Assembly (NCBI GenBank): GCA_002371755.1
Contig: DFGM01000082.1
Span: forward strand, 1 to 53,349
DNA length: 53,349 nt
Direction: 5' to 3'
Source of the DNA: Verrucomicrobia bacterium UBA3750
Lineage (GTDB): Bacteria > Verrucomicrobiota > Kiritimatiellia > RFP12 > UBA1067
The translations under genes and the position numbers were made by a program. Shown piece by piece: positions 23,546-30,747 of the stretch. The notes beneath the pieces are model-generated. The model was not told the DNA's origin. It did no database searches and saw only the letters and a list, made by a program, of their open reading frames with translations. The first letter of the stretch is position 1. Each line of letters opens with the position of its first letter.

Positions 23546-26104
23546 ATGGCAGACAAACCTCTTTACTACGGCAATTCGAAGTCCTCCCCCATGTATTACG
23601 GGGCGTCGAGCGGCACATCTTCACGCCCCGGATACGGCGGCAACTCCCCGATGTACTATGGCACCAAGCAGCAGTATGGCACATACGGGCAGTATGGCGC
23701 GTACGGCGGCACGTATGGCGGCGGCCAGGGCGGCGACGATGGCTCGGTGGTGGGCACGATTACGATTGCGCGCATCTTGAGGGTCATATCCCAGCGCTGG
23801 CTTTCGGTGTTCGTCTTCATACTCGTCGGCCTTATCGTGGCGTTCGCGGTCTATCGCATATCGCCGACGGTGTACGAAGCGTCAAGCGACTTCACGATGG
23901 ATATCCGCCGCGCCTCGTCATCCCGTCCCACGAGTGCACTTGATTCCGCAATGCTCGACTTGGGCAACAACTACGCCGAAATCTTCAATACGCGCCTTCC
24001 CGAGTGGCGAAGCGAAAGAATCGTCACGAAGATCGTGCAGGAATACCGTTCGGCATATCCGGCGTCGACTGTTGCCGACGACGAGCTCATGAAGACGCTC
24101 GGCAGTTCGAAACTGGAGCTTCAGCGCAACTCGCGCCTTATTACGATTACGGTGCGTTCCACCTCGCCCCAGCTCGCATCCTCTCTGGCAAACGCCTATG
24201 CGGACGCGATTGAAGCCTTCACGGACGACGAAAACAAGATTCGTTGCGACAAGGCGGTGAGCCAGATTCACGCGAATGTGGAAAAGAAGCGTCGCGAGGC
24301 CGACAAGGTAGCCAAGCAGCTGCTCGACTTCCGCACGGCCAACAAGGTGGACAACCTTCGCTCCTCGCGCGAGACCAACCAGCAGGCCCTGCAGAAGACC
24401 ACGGCGGATATTCTCGCTCTGGAGCGCGAAGAAGGGCAGCTCATGGAGTGGGAGAAGCTTCTTGAAGGAGTTCGGAAGGACCCCGAAAGCTTCGGCTCGC
24501 TTTCCGCCACAGTGCCGCGCGCGCAGGAAATCGCCACCGAATACCGCGCTTTCCAGGATGCGCTCACCGAGCACGCGAAGCTCCAGTTCAGCTTCACCGA
24601 AAACCACCCGGAAGTGATTGCCAAGGCGAAAGAACTTGAAATGGCGAAGGAACGCTTCCTTGCGGCTTCCGAGCGCGCTCTTCAGACCGGGCACTCCACG
24701 TTGCAGGTTACGCGCAACCAGCTTGCGGCTCTCCGCGCGAAGCAGGAAGACCTTCGCAACGAGCTTGCCTCCCTTGAACAGCGCATCGTGCTTGCGGAAT
24801 CGGGGCTCGGCCAGCTCGAAGCGGTGTATGGCGTTGCAAACCGCGTTCTGGAAGACCTCATCCTCCAGGAGAACAAGGCGCGCCTCGAAGCGGAATACAA
24901 CAATGAAATCGTGCATGTGGCCCGTCGCGCCACCGTGCCCACGAAGCCCGTCGCGCCCAACGCGCTCGTCATCTTCGGCGCGGGAATTGTCCTTTCCATC
25001 GCACTCGGCCTCGTGTTCGTGCTTGTCCTCGACAACCTTGAAGATACGATTGTGAACCTGGGCGACATTGAAGGGCGTCTCTCGCTCAAGGTGCTCGCCG
25101 TATTCCCGCACGTCCGGCGCAAACAGCGCGAGGAGGTGGCGAAGTTCGCCGCCGAGGATAAGTATTCGCAGTTCGCGGAAACCGTCGCGGGCCTGAGAAA
25201 CCTCTTCGATTCCCCGCGCTACGAATCGATGACGCACTGCCTGCTCGTAATCTCCACCCAGCCGGGCGAGGGCAAGACGATTACCACATCGTCGATTGCC
25301 ATCTCCTACGCCCAAGCCGGGAAGAAGACTCTGCATGTGGATTTCGACCTGCGCCGTCCGCGCCTCGCAAAGGTGTGGGGGATAGAACTCCAGAAGGAAT
25401 GCAGCTTCTCGCACGCTCTCCAGGGCGCGACGGCCGACTCCCGTCCTGACTTCGACAAGCTCGTCAATAAATGCTCCGTGCCGGGTCTTGACGTCATCTG
25501 CTCGCTCCCGCCGGACGGCGTGGATCCATCGTCCATTCTCGGCTCTGCCGTTGTGGCGGACTTCTTTACATGGGCGCGTTCCAGATACGAGCGCATTGTC
25601 ATCGATGCGCCGCCTTTCGGCATCGTGGGCGATACGGTATCTCTCGCCATGCTTGCGGATGGCGTCGTAATCATGTGCCGTCCCGACCGGACGCACTTCA
25701 AGCCGATACAGTTCTGCTCGCGCACTCTGACCGAGGCGGGCGCCAACATCCTCGGCGTGATCGTGAACGATGTCGAGCTTTCCAACGTCAGCGCGTTCAG
25801 CCCCTCCTCGCACCACCACTACGGCTATGGCTACGGTTATGGCTATGGCTATGGCTACGGCTACGGGCGCGGCTATGGATATGGTTACGGGTATCGTCCA
25901 TCCAAGAAATCCAAGAAGGACAAAAAGGACAAGAAGAACGTGAAGCTCGTCGTGGCAGAGGAAGAAGAACCAGCCACGCAGGCCACCGTGGCAGGAGCGG
26001 AAGCGGCGGAATCCAAGGACGCGAAGGACGTCAAGGACGCGGCGAAGGGCGCGAAGAAGCGCCCGAGCATCGACGAGAACATGGATCTCACCGACGACGA
26101 ATGA
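23546..26104 (+). CDS. Wzc-type polysaccharide co-polymerase and tyrosine kinase with Tyr-Gly repeat tails
   Basis: An 852-residue BY-kinase. Residues 1-65 are an unusual Tyr/Gly/Ser-rich cytoplasmic lead (PMYYGASSGT, TYGQYGAYGGTYGGG). A Wzz-type domain lies between two membrane helices (about 92-115 and 470-492) with a long coiled coil. The kinase domain has Walker A PGEGKT at 573-578, Walker A' TLHVDFDLRRP, and Walker B RIVIDAPPFG. The C-terminus holds a run of Tyr-Gly dipeptides at 759-783, then a Lys-rich and acidic tail. BY-kinases autophosphorylate on a C-terminal tyrosine cluster to control chain length; here the cluster is extreme. ATG 23546 follows CCGGAG; the frame extends upstream only inside the preceding gene. 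The stop overlaps argC (ATGA). Confidence 0.92.
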   Translation: MADKPLYYGNSKSSPMYYGASSGTSSRPGYGGNSPMYYGTKQQYGTYGQYGAYGGTYGGGQGGDDGSVVGTITIARILRVISQRWLSVFVFILVGLIVAFAVYRISPTVYEASSDFTMDIRRASSSRPTSALDSAMLDLGNNYAEIFNTRLPEWRSERIVTKIVQEYRSAYPASTVADDELMKTLGSSKLELQRNSRLITITVRSTSPQLASSLANAYADAIEAFTDDENKIRCDKAVSQIHANVEKKRREADKVAKQLLDFRTANKVDNLRSSRETNQQALQKTTADILALEREEGQLMEWEKLLEGVRKDPESFGSLSATVPRAQEIATEYRAFQDALTEHAKLQFSFTENHPEVIAKAKELEMAKERFLAASERALQTGHSTLQVTRNQLAALRAKQEDLRNELASLEQRIVLAESGLGQLEAVYGVANRVLEDLILQENKARLEAEYNNEIVHVARRATVPTKPVAPNALVIFGAGIVLSIALGLVFVLVLDNLEDTIVNLGDIEGRLSLKVLAVFPHVRRKQREEVAKFAAEDKYSQFAETVAGLRNLFDSPRYESMTHCLLVISTQPGEGKTITTSSIAISYAQAGKKTLHVDFDLRRPRLAKVWGIELQKECSFSHALQGATADSRPDFDKLVNKCSVPGLDVICSLPPDGVDPSSILGSAVVADFFTWARSRYERIVIDAPPFGIVGDTVSLAMLADGVVIMCRPDRTHFKPIQFCSRTLTEAGANILGVIVNDVELSNVSAFSPSSHHHYGYGYGYGYGYGYGYGRGYGYGYGYRPSKKSKKDKKDKKNVKLVVAEEEEPATQATVAGAEAAESKDAKDVKDAAKGAKKRPSIDENMDLTDDE

Positions 26105-27033
26105 AGAAAGTCTTCATAGACGGCAGTGCCGGCACTACGGGTCTTAGAATCCTCGAGCGACTTGAGAAGCGGGCGGACCTGGAACTCATACGCCTTGCCG
26201 AGGCTCTCCGGAAAGACCCATCGGCGAGGGCGGATGCGATTAACGCTTCCGATGCAGCATTCCTCTGTCTTCCGGACGATGCGGCGCGCGAGGCGGCGGG
26301 TATGGTCGCCAACGATAAGACGGTGGTAATCGATACATCCACGGCGCACCGCGTCTGCGAAGGGTGGGAATACGGTTTTCCCGAGCTTCACGGGCGGCGC
26401 GAAAGGATTGCAGCTTCTCGCCGTATCGCCAACCCCGGCTGCCACGCTTCCGGCTTTGTTGCTCTCGTAGAGCCTCTTGTCCGCGCAGGTATAATCGCGC
26501 GAGATGCGGCCTTGACGGCGTTTTCGCTCACGGGCTTTTCCGGCGGCGGCAAGAAGATGATAGCCGACTACGGCGAACATGAAGGCGATGTGGAATATCT
26601 GGGCGCACGCCAATACGCCCTCGGTCAGGCACACAAGCACCTTCCTGAGATGGTGAAAGTCTGCTCGCTTGAACGCGCCCCCGTCTTCGCGCCTGTCATC
26701 GCACCGCATTACAGCGGCATGCAGACCACGGTGATGCTGCCGGGCGAAATCGTGGAGGGAGGCATTAGAGCCGTGGAAAACTGCCTGAAGGAGGCGTATT
26801 CGGGCGAAAGAGTAGTGCGATATGCAGAAAGTTCATCTCTTCCCGCCGTCATTTCCTCGTCGCTTTTGACCGGGCGCGACGATATGCTCGTGAGCGTCCA
26901 CGGCAACGATGAGCGGATTCTCGCGATTGCCTGTTTCGACAATCTGGGCAAGGGGGCTTCGGGTGCGGCCATCCAGAACATGAATATCGCCCTCGGTTTT
27001 TCCGAGACGGAGGGCTTGGAGCTGGGCGGCTAA
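26101..27033 (+). CDS. argC: N-acetyl-gamma-glutamyl-phosphate reductase (type 2)
   Basis: A 310-residue arginine-biosynthesis enzyme that reduces N-acetylglutamyl phosphate to the semialdehyde with NADPH. The N-terminus [16 protein letters not shown] is the dinucleotide loop of the short type 2 class. The catalytic Cys is C114 in NPGCHASGF, and [11 protein letters not shown] and the conserved His in [14 protein letters not shown] follow. Length fits type 2 (about 310, versus about 345 for type 1). Its ATG overlaps the stop of the tyrosine kinase gene (ATGA), placing an amino-acid enzyme at the end of the polysaccharide transcript. No other arg gene is in the window. The frame is open further upstream but that is antiphase to the kinase. 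Confidence 0.93.
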   Translation: MKKVFIDGSAGTTGLRILERLEKRADLELIRLAEALRKDPSARADAINASDAAFLCLPDDAAREAAGMVANDKTVVIDTSTAHRVCEGWEYGFPELHGRRERIAASRRIANPGCHASGFVALVEPLVRAGIIARDAALTAFSLTGFSGGGKKMIADYGEHEGDVEYLGARQYALGQAHKHLPEMVKVCSLERAPVFAPVIAPHYSGMQTTVMLPGEIVEGGIRAVENCLKEAYSGERVVRYAESSSLPAVISSSLLTGRDDMLVSVHGNDERILAIACFDNLGKGASGAAIQNMNIALGFSETEGLELGG

Positions 27034-27034
27034 A

Positions 27035-28072
27035 ATGGCGCAGGTCAAGCTAGAGCGCCAGAGCGATGAACTCAATCGCCGCAATTCCGCCTTTGACAAC
27101 AAGCTCAGGCCCACGCAGTTTGGCGACTTTGTAGGCCAGGAGAAGATACGCGACAGGCTGATGCTTGCGGTGGAGGCGGCGAAATCCCGCGGCGAATCGC
27201 TTGACCATGTGCTCTTTTCAGGTCCGCCCGGGCTCGGCAAGACCACGCTTTCCTATATATTAGGCGAGGCGATGGGGGTGAACGTGAAGACCACCTCCGG
27301 CCCTGTGATCAACAAACCTGGCGACTTGGCGGGCCTGCTCACTTCGCTTGAACCCGGCGACATTGTATTCATCGACGAAATTCATCGAATGGCCAAGACT
27401 GTGGAGGAATACCTCTATTCCGCCATGGAGGACTACGCGATAGACATAATGATCGACCAGGGGCCGAACGCGAGGAGCGTTCGTCTGGAACTGCCGCGCT
27501 TCACTTTGGTGGGTGCGACTACGCGTATCGGGCTTATCGCCGCCCCCCTGCGTGCGCGTTTCGGCCTCGTGAACCGTCTCGACTACTACCAGCCGGCGCA
27601 ACTCGCGGAGATTGTGAAACGTTCGGCGAAGCGTCTCGGCGTGGATATAGATGAAGAAGGAGCCGCGGAAATTGCGCGCCGTTCGCGCGGCACCCCGCGC
27701 ATTGCGAACAACCTCCTCCGGCGCGTTCGCGACTATGCGCAGGTGCGCGCCGGAAACTTCATCACAGGCAAAGTGGCCGAAGATTCCCTTTCCCTCCTTG
27801 AAATCGACCCGCACGGACTCGATGAGATGGACCGCCGCATCCTGGAGACGATTTGCGTGAAGTTTTCGGGCGGCCCCGTGGGGCTTTCGACCATAGCCGT
27901 ATCTGTGGGCGAGGAAGCCGACACCGTGGAAGAAGCCTACGAGCCTTTCCTTATAATGGAAGGGTATCTGGAGCGCACGCCGAAGGGGCGCATGGCAACG
28001 GCGCTCGCCTTCGAACGTCTGGGACTAAAGCCCGTGGCCGCTCAATATACGCAAGAAAGGCTCCCGATATGA
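27035..28072 (+). CDS. ruvB: Holliday junction branch-migration helicase RuvB
   Basis: The 345-residue AAA+ motor that, with RuvA, drives branch migration of Holliday junctions. Standard family blocks are visible: [19 protein letters not shown], Walker [28 protein letters not shown], Walker B FIDEIHRM, the sensor region [19 protein letters not shown], arginine-finger region, and the C-terminal winged helix with [16 protein letters not shown]. ruvA and ruvC are not adjacent. ATG 27035 is one base after the argC stop, with GGAG about ten bases before. Confidence 0.97.
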   Translation: MAQVKLERQSDELNRRNSAFDNKLRPTQFGDFVGQEKIRDRLMLAVEAAKSRGESLDHVLFSGPPGLGKTTLSYILGEAMGVNVKTTSGPVINKPGDLAGLLTSLEPGDIVFIDEIHRMAKTVEEYLYSAMEDYAIDIMIDQGPNARSVRLELPRFTLVGATTRIGLIAAPLRARFGLVNRLDYYQPAQLAEIVKRSAKRLGVDIDEEGAAEIARRSRGTPRIANNLLRRVRDYAQVRAGNFITGKVAEDSLSLLEIDPHGLDEMDRRILETICVKFSGGPVGLSTIAVSVGEEADTVEEAYEPFLIMEGYLERTPKGRMATALAFERLGLKPVAAQYTQERLPI

Positions 28073-28160
28073 TGAATTGCGGCAAATTATCGTCCGCCCT
28101 TGCATTTGCCGCCTTTGTGCGGCTGTAAGACGGCTGCCCCGGTAGATAAGGAGGAGATGG

Positions 28161-29408
28161 TTGAGTTTGACTGACAAAGCAAAGAAGACGCTCGCGCTCG
28201 TCAGCCTCGGGTGCGCGAAGAATGCGGTCGACCTGCAGGTTCGCGTTGGGGGGATGCTGAAGGGCGATTACACGCTTTCGCCCGATCCGGACCGCGCCGA
28301 CGTGGTTATCGTGAACACCTGTTCCTTCATCGCTTCCGCCCGCGAGGAGGCGGAGGCGGAGATTTTGAGGGCGGTGCAACTGAAGAAGAGCGGCAATTAC
28401 GGCAGGGTGGTCGTTTCCGGCTGCTATCCGCAGCGTTATCCGGAGGCGCTCGCGAAGTTTCCCGGCGTGGACGAATGGCTCGGGGTGCCGGCGAAGTGGC
28501 AAAAGCAGCAGCTTCCCGGTTTCCGGCTCACCGGAAAGGCGTTTGCGTATTTGAAGATTGCCGAGGGATGCTCCCATCGATGCGCATATTGCGCGATTCC
28601 GGCGATAAGAGGTCCTTTCCGGTCGCGTCCGGCCGATGATGTTGTGGCGGAGGCGCGGGTTCTCGTTGCCAGCGGCTGCCGCGAACTGAACATCGTCGCC
28701 CAGGATCCTATGCTCTATTTGTCGAAGTCCGGCGGCAAAAAGGTGCGAATCGAGGACCTTTTGCGCAAAATCGACGAAATAGAAGGCGATTTCTGGGTGC
28801 GCGTCCTGTATTCCTATCCGAACGAGATAACGGATGGCTTCCTCGGTTGGATGAATACATCCCCCCACGCCGTAAAGTATATCGACGTGCCATTGCAGCA
28901 TACGGTGCCGGAAGTCCTCGCGAAAATGAACCGTTCTGCCGCGATTGATGCCACATTGGGGGCGGCGAAGCGTCTGCGCGAAGCGGTGGAAGGCGTCACA
29001 TTGCGCACAACGATCATGACCGGTTTTCCGGGCGAGACGCCTGCGCGGTTCGCGAAGCTCCTTGCCGATATAGAGGAAATGTCCTTCGATAGGCTAGGCG
29101 CCTTCGCCTACAGTCCCGAAGAAGGCACTGCCGGAGCGGAAATGAAAGGGCGGCCGCCGAAGAAGACGGCTCTCGAGCGCGAACGCGAAGTAATGGCGCT
29201 TGCAAAGAAGATTTGGCGCGAAAAGTCGCGAAAAATGCTCGGAAAGACGTATAAAGCGCTGGTTATCGCCCCGGGCGTCGCTCGCATGGCCTCTCAGGCG
29301 CCGGATGTGGATGGCGTCACGTTCGTGGATGCTTCCGCTGTCGGCGAGTTTGTGGAGGTGCGCCTTGAAAAGGTGCGAGGGTTCGATTTCGAGGGCGTTT
29401 TGGCATGA
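28161..29408 (+). CDS. rimO: Ribosomal protein S12 methylthiotransferase RimO
   Basis: A radical-SAM enzyme that beta-methylthiolates the conserved Asp of ribosomal protein S12. The UPF0004 N-terminal domain has its three cluster cysteines in SLGCAKN, NTCSF and SGCYPQRY. The radical-SAM CxxxCxxC is CSHRCAYC at residues 137-144. Downstream are the RimO-like blocks YSYPNEI, IDVPLQHTVPEVLAKMNR and RTTIMTGFPGETPARF, then a TRAM-type end. At 415 residues it is slightly short for the family but complete. AAGGAGG at 28148-28154 is six bases before TTG 28161; the nearby ATG 28157 is out of frame and closes within six codons. The 88 bases between ruvB and this gene hold only the ribosome-binding site and no clear signal. 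RimO is preferred over MiaB because of the SLGCAKN start and ordering of blocks. Confidence 0.9.
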   Translation: MSLTDKAKKTLALVSLGCAKNAVDLQVRVGGMLKGDYTLSPDPDRADVVIVNTCSFIASAREEAEAEILRAVQLKKSGNYGRVVVSGCYPQRYPEALAKFPGVDEWLGVPAKWQKQQLPGFRLTGKAFAYLKIAEGCSHRCAYCAIPAIRGPFRSRPADDVVAEARVLVASGCRELNIVAQDPMLYLSKSGGKKVRIEDLLRKIDEIEGDFWVRVLYSYPNEITDGFLGWMNTSPHAVKYIDVPLQHTVPEVLAKMNRSAAIDATLGAAKRLREAVEGVTLRTTIMTGFPGETPARFAKLLADIEEMSFDRLGAFAYSPEEGTAGAEMKGRPPKKTALEREREVMALAKKIWREKSRKMLGKTYKALVIAPGVARMASQAPDVDGVTFVDASAVGEFVEVRLEKVRGFDFEGVLA

Positions 29409-30316
29409 AAGTGAACGATAAGGTCTGCACCCGCGACTTCAAATACTACATCTTCGACTGGGATGACAACATCCTCCATATGCCCACGCGAATTCGTATG
29501 GAGCGCCGCGGCGAGGATGGCGTCTGGCGCGAGGTTGGGGTGAGCACCGCCACTTTCGCCCTTGTGAGGGCGGATACGGAAAACTACCGCCCCCCGGCCG
29601 GCGGCTGGAACGAGGCTTTCCGCGACTTCCAGGATGTCCCGGGCCGCGACAACCTCATCGAAGATACAATCAGCGCTCTCGAACGCATCGAACACGGCGA
29701 GACTCCGGGCCCGAGTTTCAACGCCCTCAAGAAAACTTTGCGCGAAGGACGCCTCTTCGCCATTGTCACCGCGCGCGGCCACGCCCCGGAGACTCTTGAA
29801 AAGGCAGTGCGCGTTTTCATCAAATACGCCCTCACGGAGGCCGAAAGAGAGGAAATGATGGCGAATCTGCGCGGATATCGTCGCTGGCTCGATAAAGTGG
29901 AGAAATTCGGCACCGACGCCGAGGAACTCGACTATTATCTCTCCATGTGCCGCTATTCCGCCGTCACAAACGAACAATTCTGGCAGCGCATGGTCGAAGA
30001 CCCGGTCTACCGTGAAAAACTCGCCACCGCCACTAACGCCTCCCGCCCGGAACTCGCCAAGGAGTTTGCCATTCGTGACTTCGTCGAGCATATCTTCCAC
30101 ATGCTCCAGCGCACCCACGGCTTCGACCGTTCCGTCTCCATCGGCTTTTCCGACGATGACATAGGAAACGTGAAATCCGTCTCTTCCTTTATAAGAAGGG
30201 AACTTGCGAGGCGCTTTGAAGGCATAAAGTTCGTCGTCTACGATACATCCGACAGCACCCTCGCGAGAGGCCGCAAGGTGTGCGTCTCGGGGCAGCTCAA
30301 TCTGCCCGGCTTCTGA
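29405..30316 (+). CDS. HAD-superfamily protein, function unknown
   Basis: A 303-residue protein with the core motifs of the haloacid dehalogenase fold. Motif I is FDWDDN with nucleophile-type D18 and D20, motif II is IVTARG near residue 120, and the acidic motif IV is GFSDDDIGNV near 250. The long insert between II and IV (about 120 residues, helical, rich in charged and aromatic residues) is the likely cap. It may be a phosphatase, but the substrate is unknown. Its ATG overlaps the rimO stop (ATGA), so the two are translationally coupled. The C-terminal part is followed by a repeat-rich gap. Confidence 0.72.
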   Translation: MKVNDKVCTRDFKYYIFDWDDNILHMPTRIRMERRGEDGVWREVGVSTATFALVRADTENYRPPAGGWNEAFRDFQDVPGRDNLIEDTISALERIEHGETPGPSFNALKKTLREGRLFAIVTARGHAPETLEKAVRVFIKYALTEAEREEMMANLRGYRRWLDKVEKFGTDAEELDYYLSMCRYSAVTNEQFWQRMVEDPVYREKLATATNASRPELAKEFAIRDFVEHIFHMLQRTHGFDRSVSIGFSDDDIGNVKSVSSFIRRELARRFEGIKFVVYDTSDSTLARGRKVCVSGQLNLPGF

Positions 30317-30356
30317 TCCCTCATCCGTTTCGCCCCCATCCCCTGGGGTTTCTCCT

Positions 30357-30376
30357 CCCCCGCACCAGGGGGTTTT
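30357..30376 (+). terminator. Possible weak terminator after the HAD gene
   Basis: CCCCC (30357-30361) and GGGGG (30368-30372) flank a six-base loop and are followed by TTTT. The stem is short but all G-C. It is the only terminator-like element before the repeat array. Confidence 0.35.
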
Positions 30377-30378
30377 CG

Positions 30379-30532
30379 CCCCATGCCCATCACTCCGGAA
30401 TCCAATGCCCATTGAATCTGGATCCAATGCCCATTGAATTCCCGTCCAATGCCCATTGGATTCCCGTCCAATGCCCATTGGATTCCTGTCCAATGCCCAT
30501 TGGATTCCTGTCCAATGCCCATTGGTCGCCCA
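30379..30532. repeat. Array of seven 22-bp palindromic tandem repeats
   Basis: Units begin every 22 bases at 30379, 30401, 30423, 30445, 30467, 30489 and 30511. The core of units 4-7 is CCAATGCCCATTGG, a 6-bp inverted repeat around CC; units 2 and 3 have the variant ending CATTGAA, and the first unit is degenerate. The 8-base linker is mostly ATTCCYGT-like. Units 5 and 6 are identical. Because 22 is not a multiple of three, the array does not encode a short-period peptide and is unlikely to be coding. It fills the centre of a 425-base gap between the HAD gene and the GH3 promoter. Confidence 0.93.
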
Positions 30533-30540
30533 ACGGCATC

Positions 30541-30628
30541 GGTAGGGCGGCGAGACCCCTCGCCGCCGCAAAGTCCCGGGTGTCCCGTATGTCGCGTGGT
30601 AGGGCGGCGAGACCCCTCGCCGCCGCAA
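30541..30628. repeat. Pair of identical 31-bp hairpin elements (REP-like)
   Basis: Two identical 31-base copies, 30541-30571 and 30598-30628, begin GGTAGGGCGGCGAG and end CTCGCCGCCGCAA. Each contains a perfect 9-bp stem (GGCGGCGAG with CTCGCCGCC) around the loop ACCC. The copies are in the same orientation, separated by 26 unrelated bases. The structure resembles repetitive extragenic palindromes. Between the second copy and the promoter there is a further small hairpin, CCGCC-GCAAA-GGCGG at 30698-30712. Confidence 0.88.
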
Positions 30629-30712
30629 TGTACATGCGACATTGCGATATGAACGGGCGGGACGCCCATTCCCCCAGTGCCCCTGCCCGCAGGTTTTCCG
30701 CCGCAAAGGCGG

Positions 30713-30741
30713 TTGCAATATCGGCGAAAATGTGATACAAT
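30713..30741 (+). promoter_or_regulatory. Promoter of the secreted GH3 gene
   Basis: TTGCAA (30713-30718), a 17-base spacer and TACAAT (30736-30741), with TGA before the -10. The predicted start at about 30748 coincides with the ATG of the gene, so the message would be leaderless. The hairpin at 30698-30712 abuts the -35. Confidence 0.6.
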
Positions 30742-30747
30742 GTGAGC

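Noticed and set aside
23918..25819. A 633-codon open frame antisense to the tyrosine kinase gene.
   Set aside because: Complementary shadow of a motif-rich gene; its composition is typical of an antisense frame and no start signal is visible.
28070..28128. A 19-codon open frame between ruvB and rimO.
   Set aside because: No ribosome-binding site and no recognisable content.
30379..30532. CRISPR array.
   Set aside because: Units are contiguous with no unique spacers, only 22 bases long, and no cas genes are nearby.
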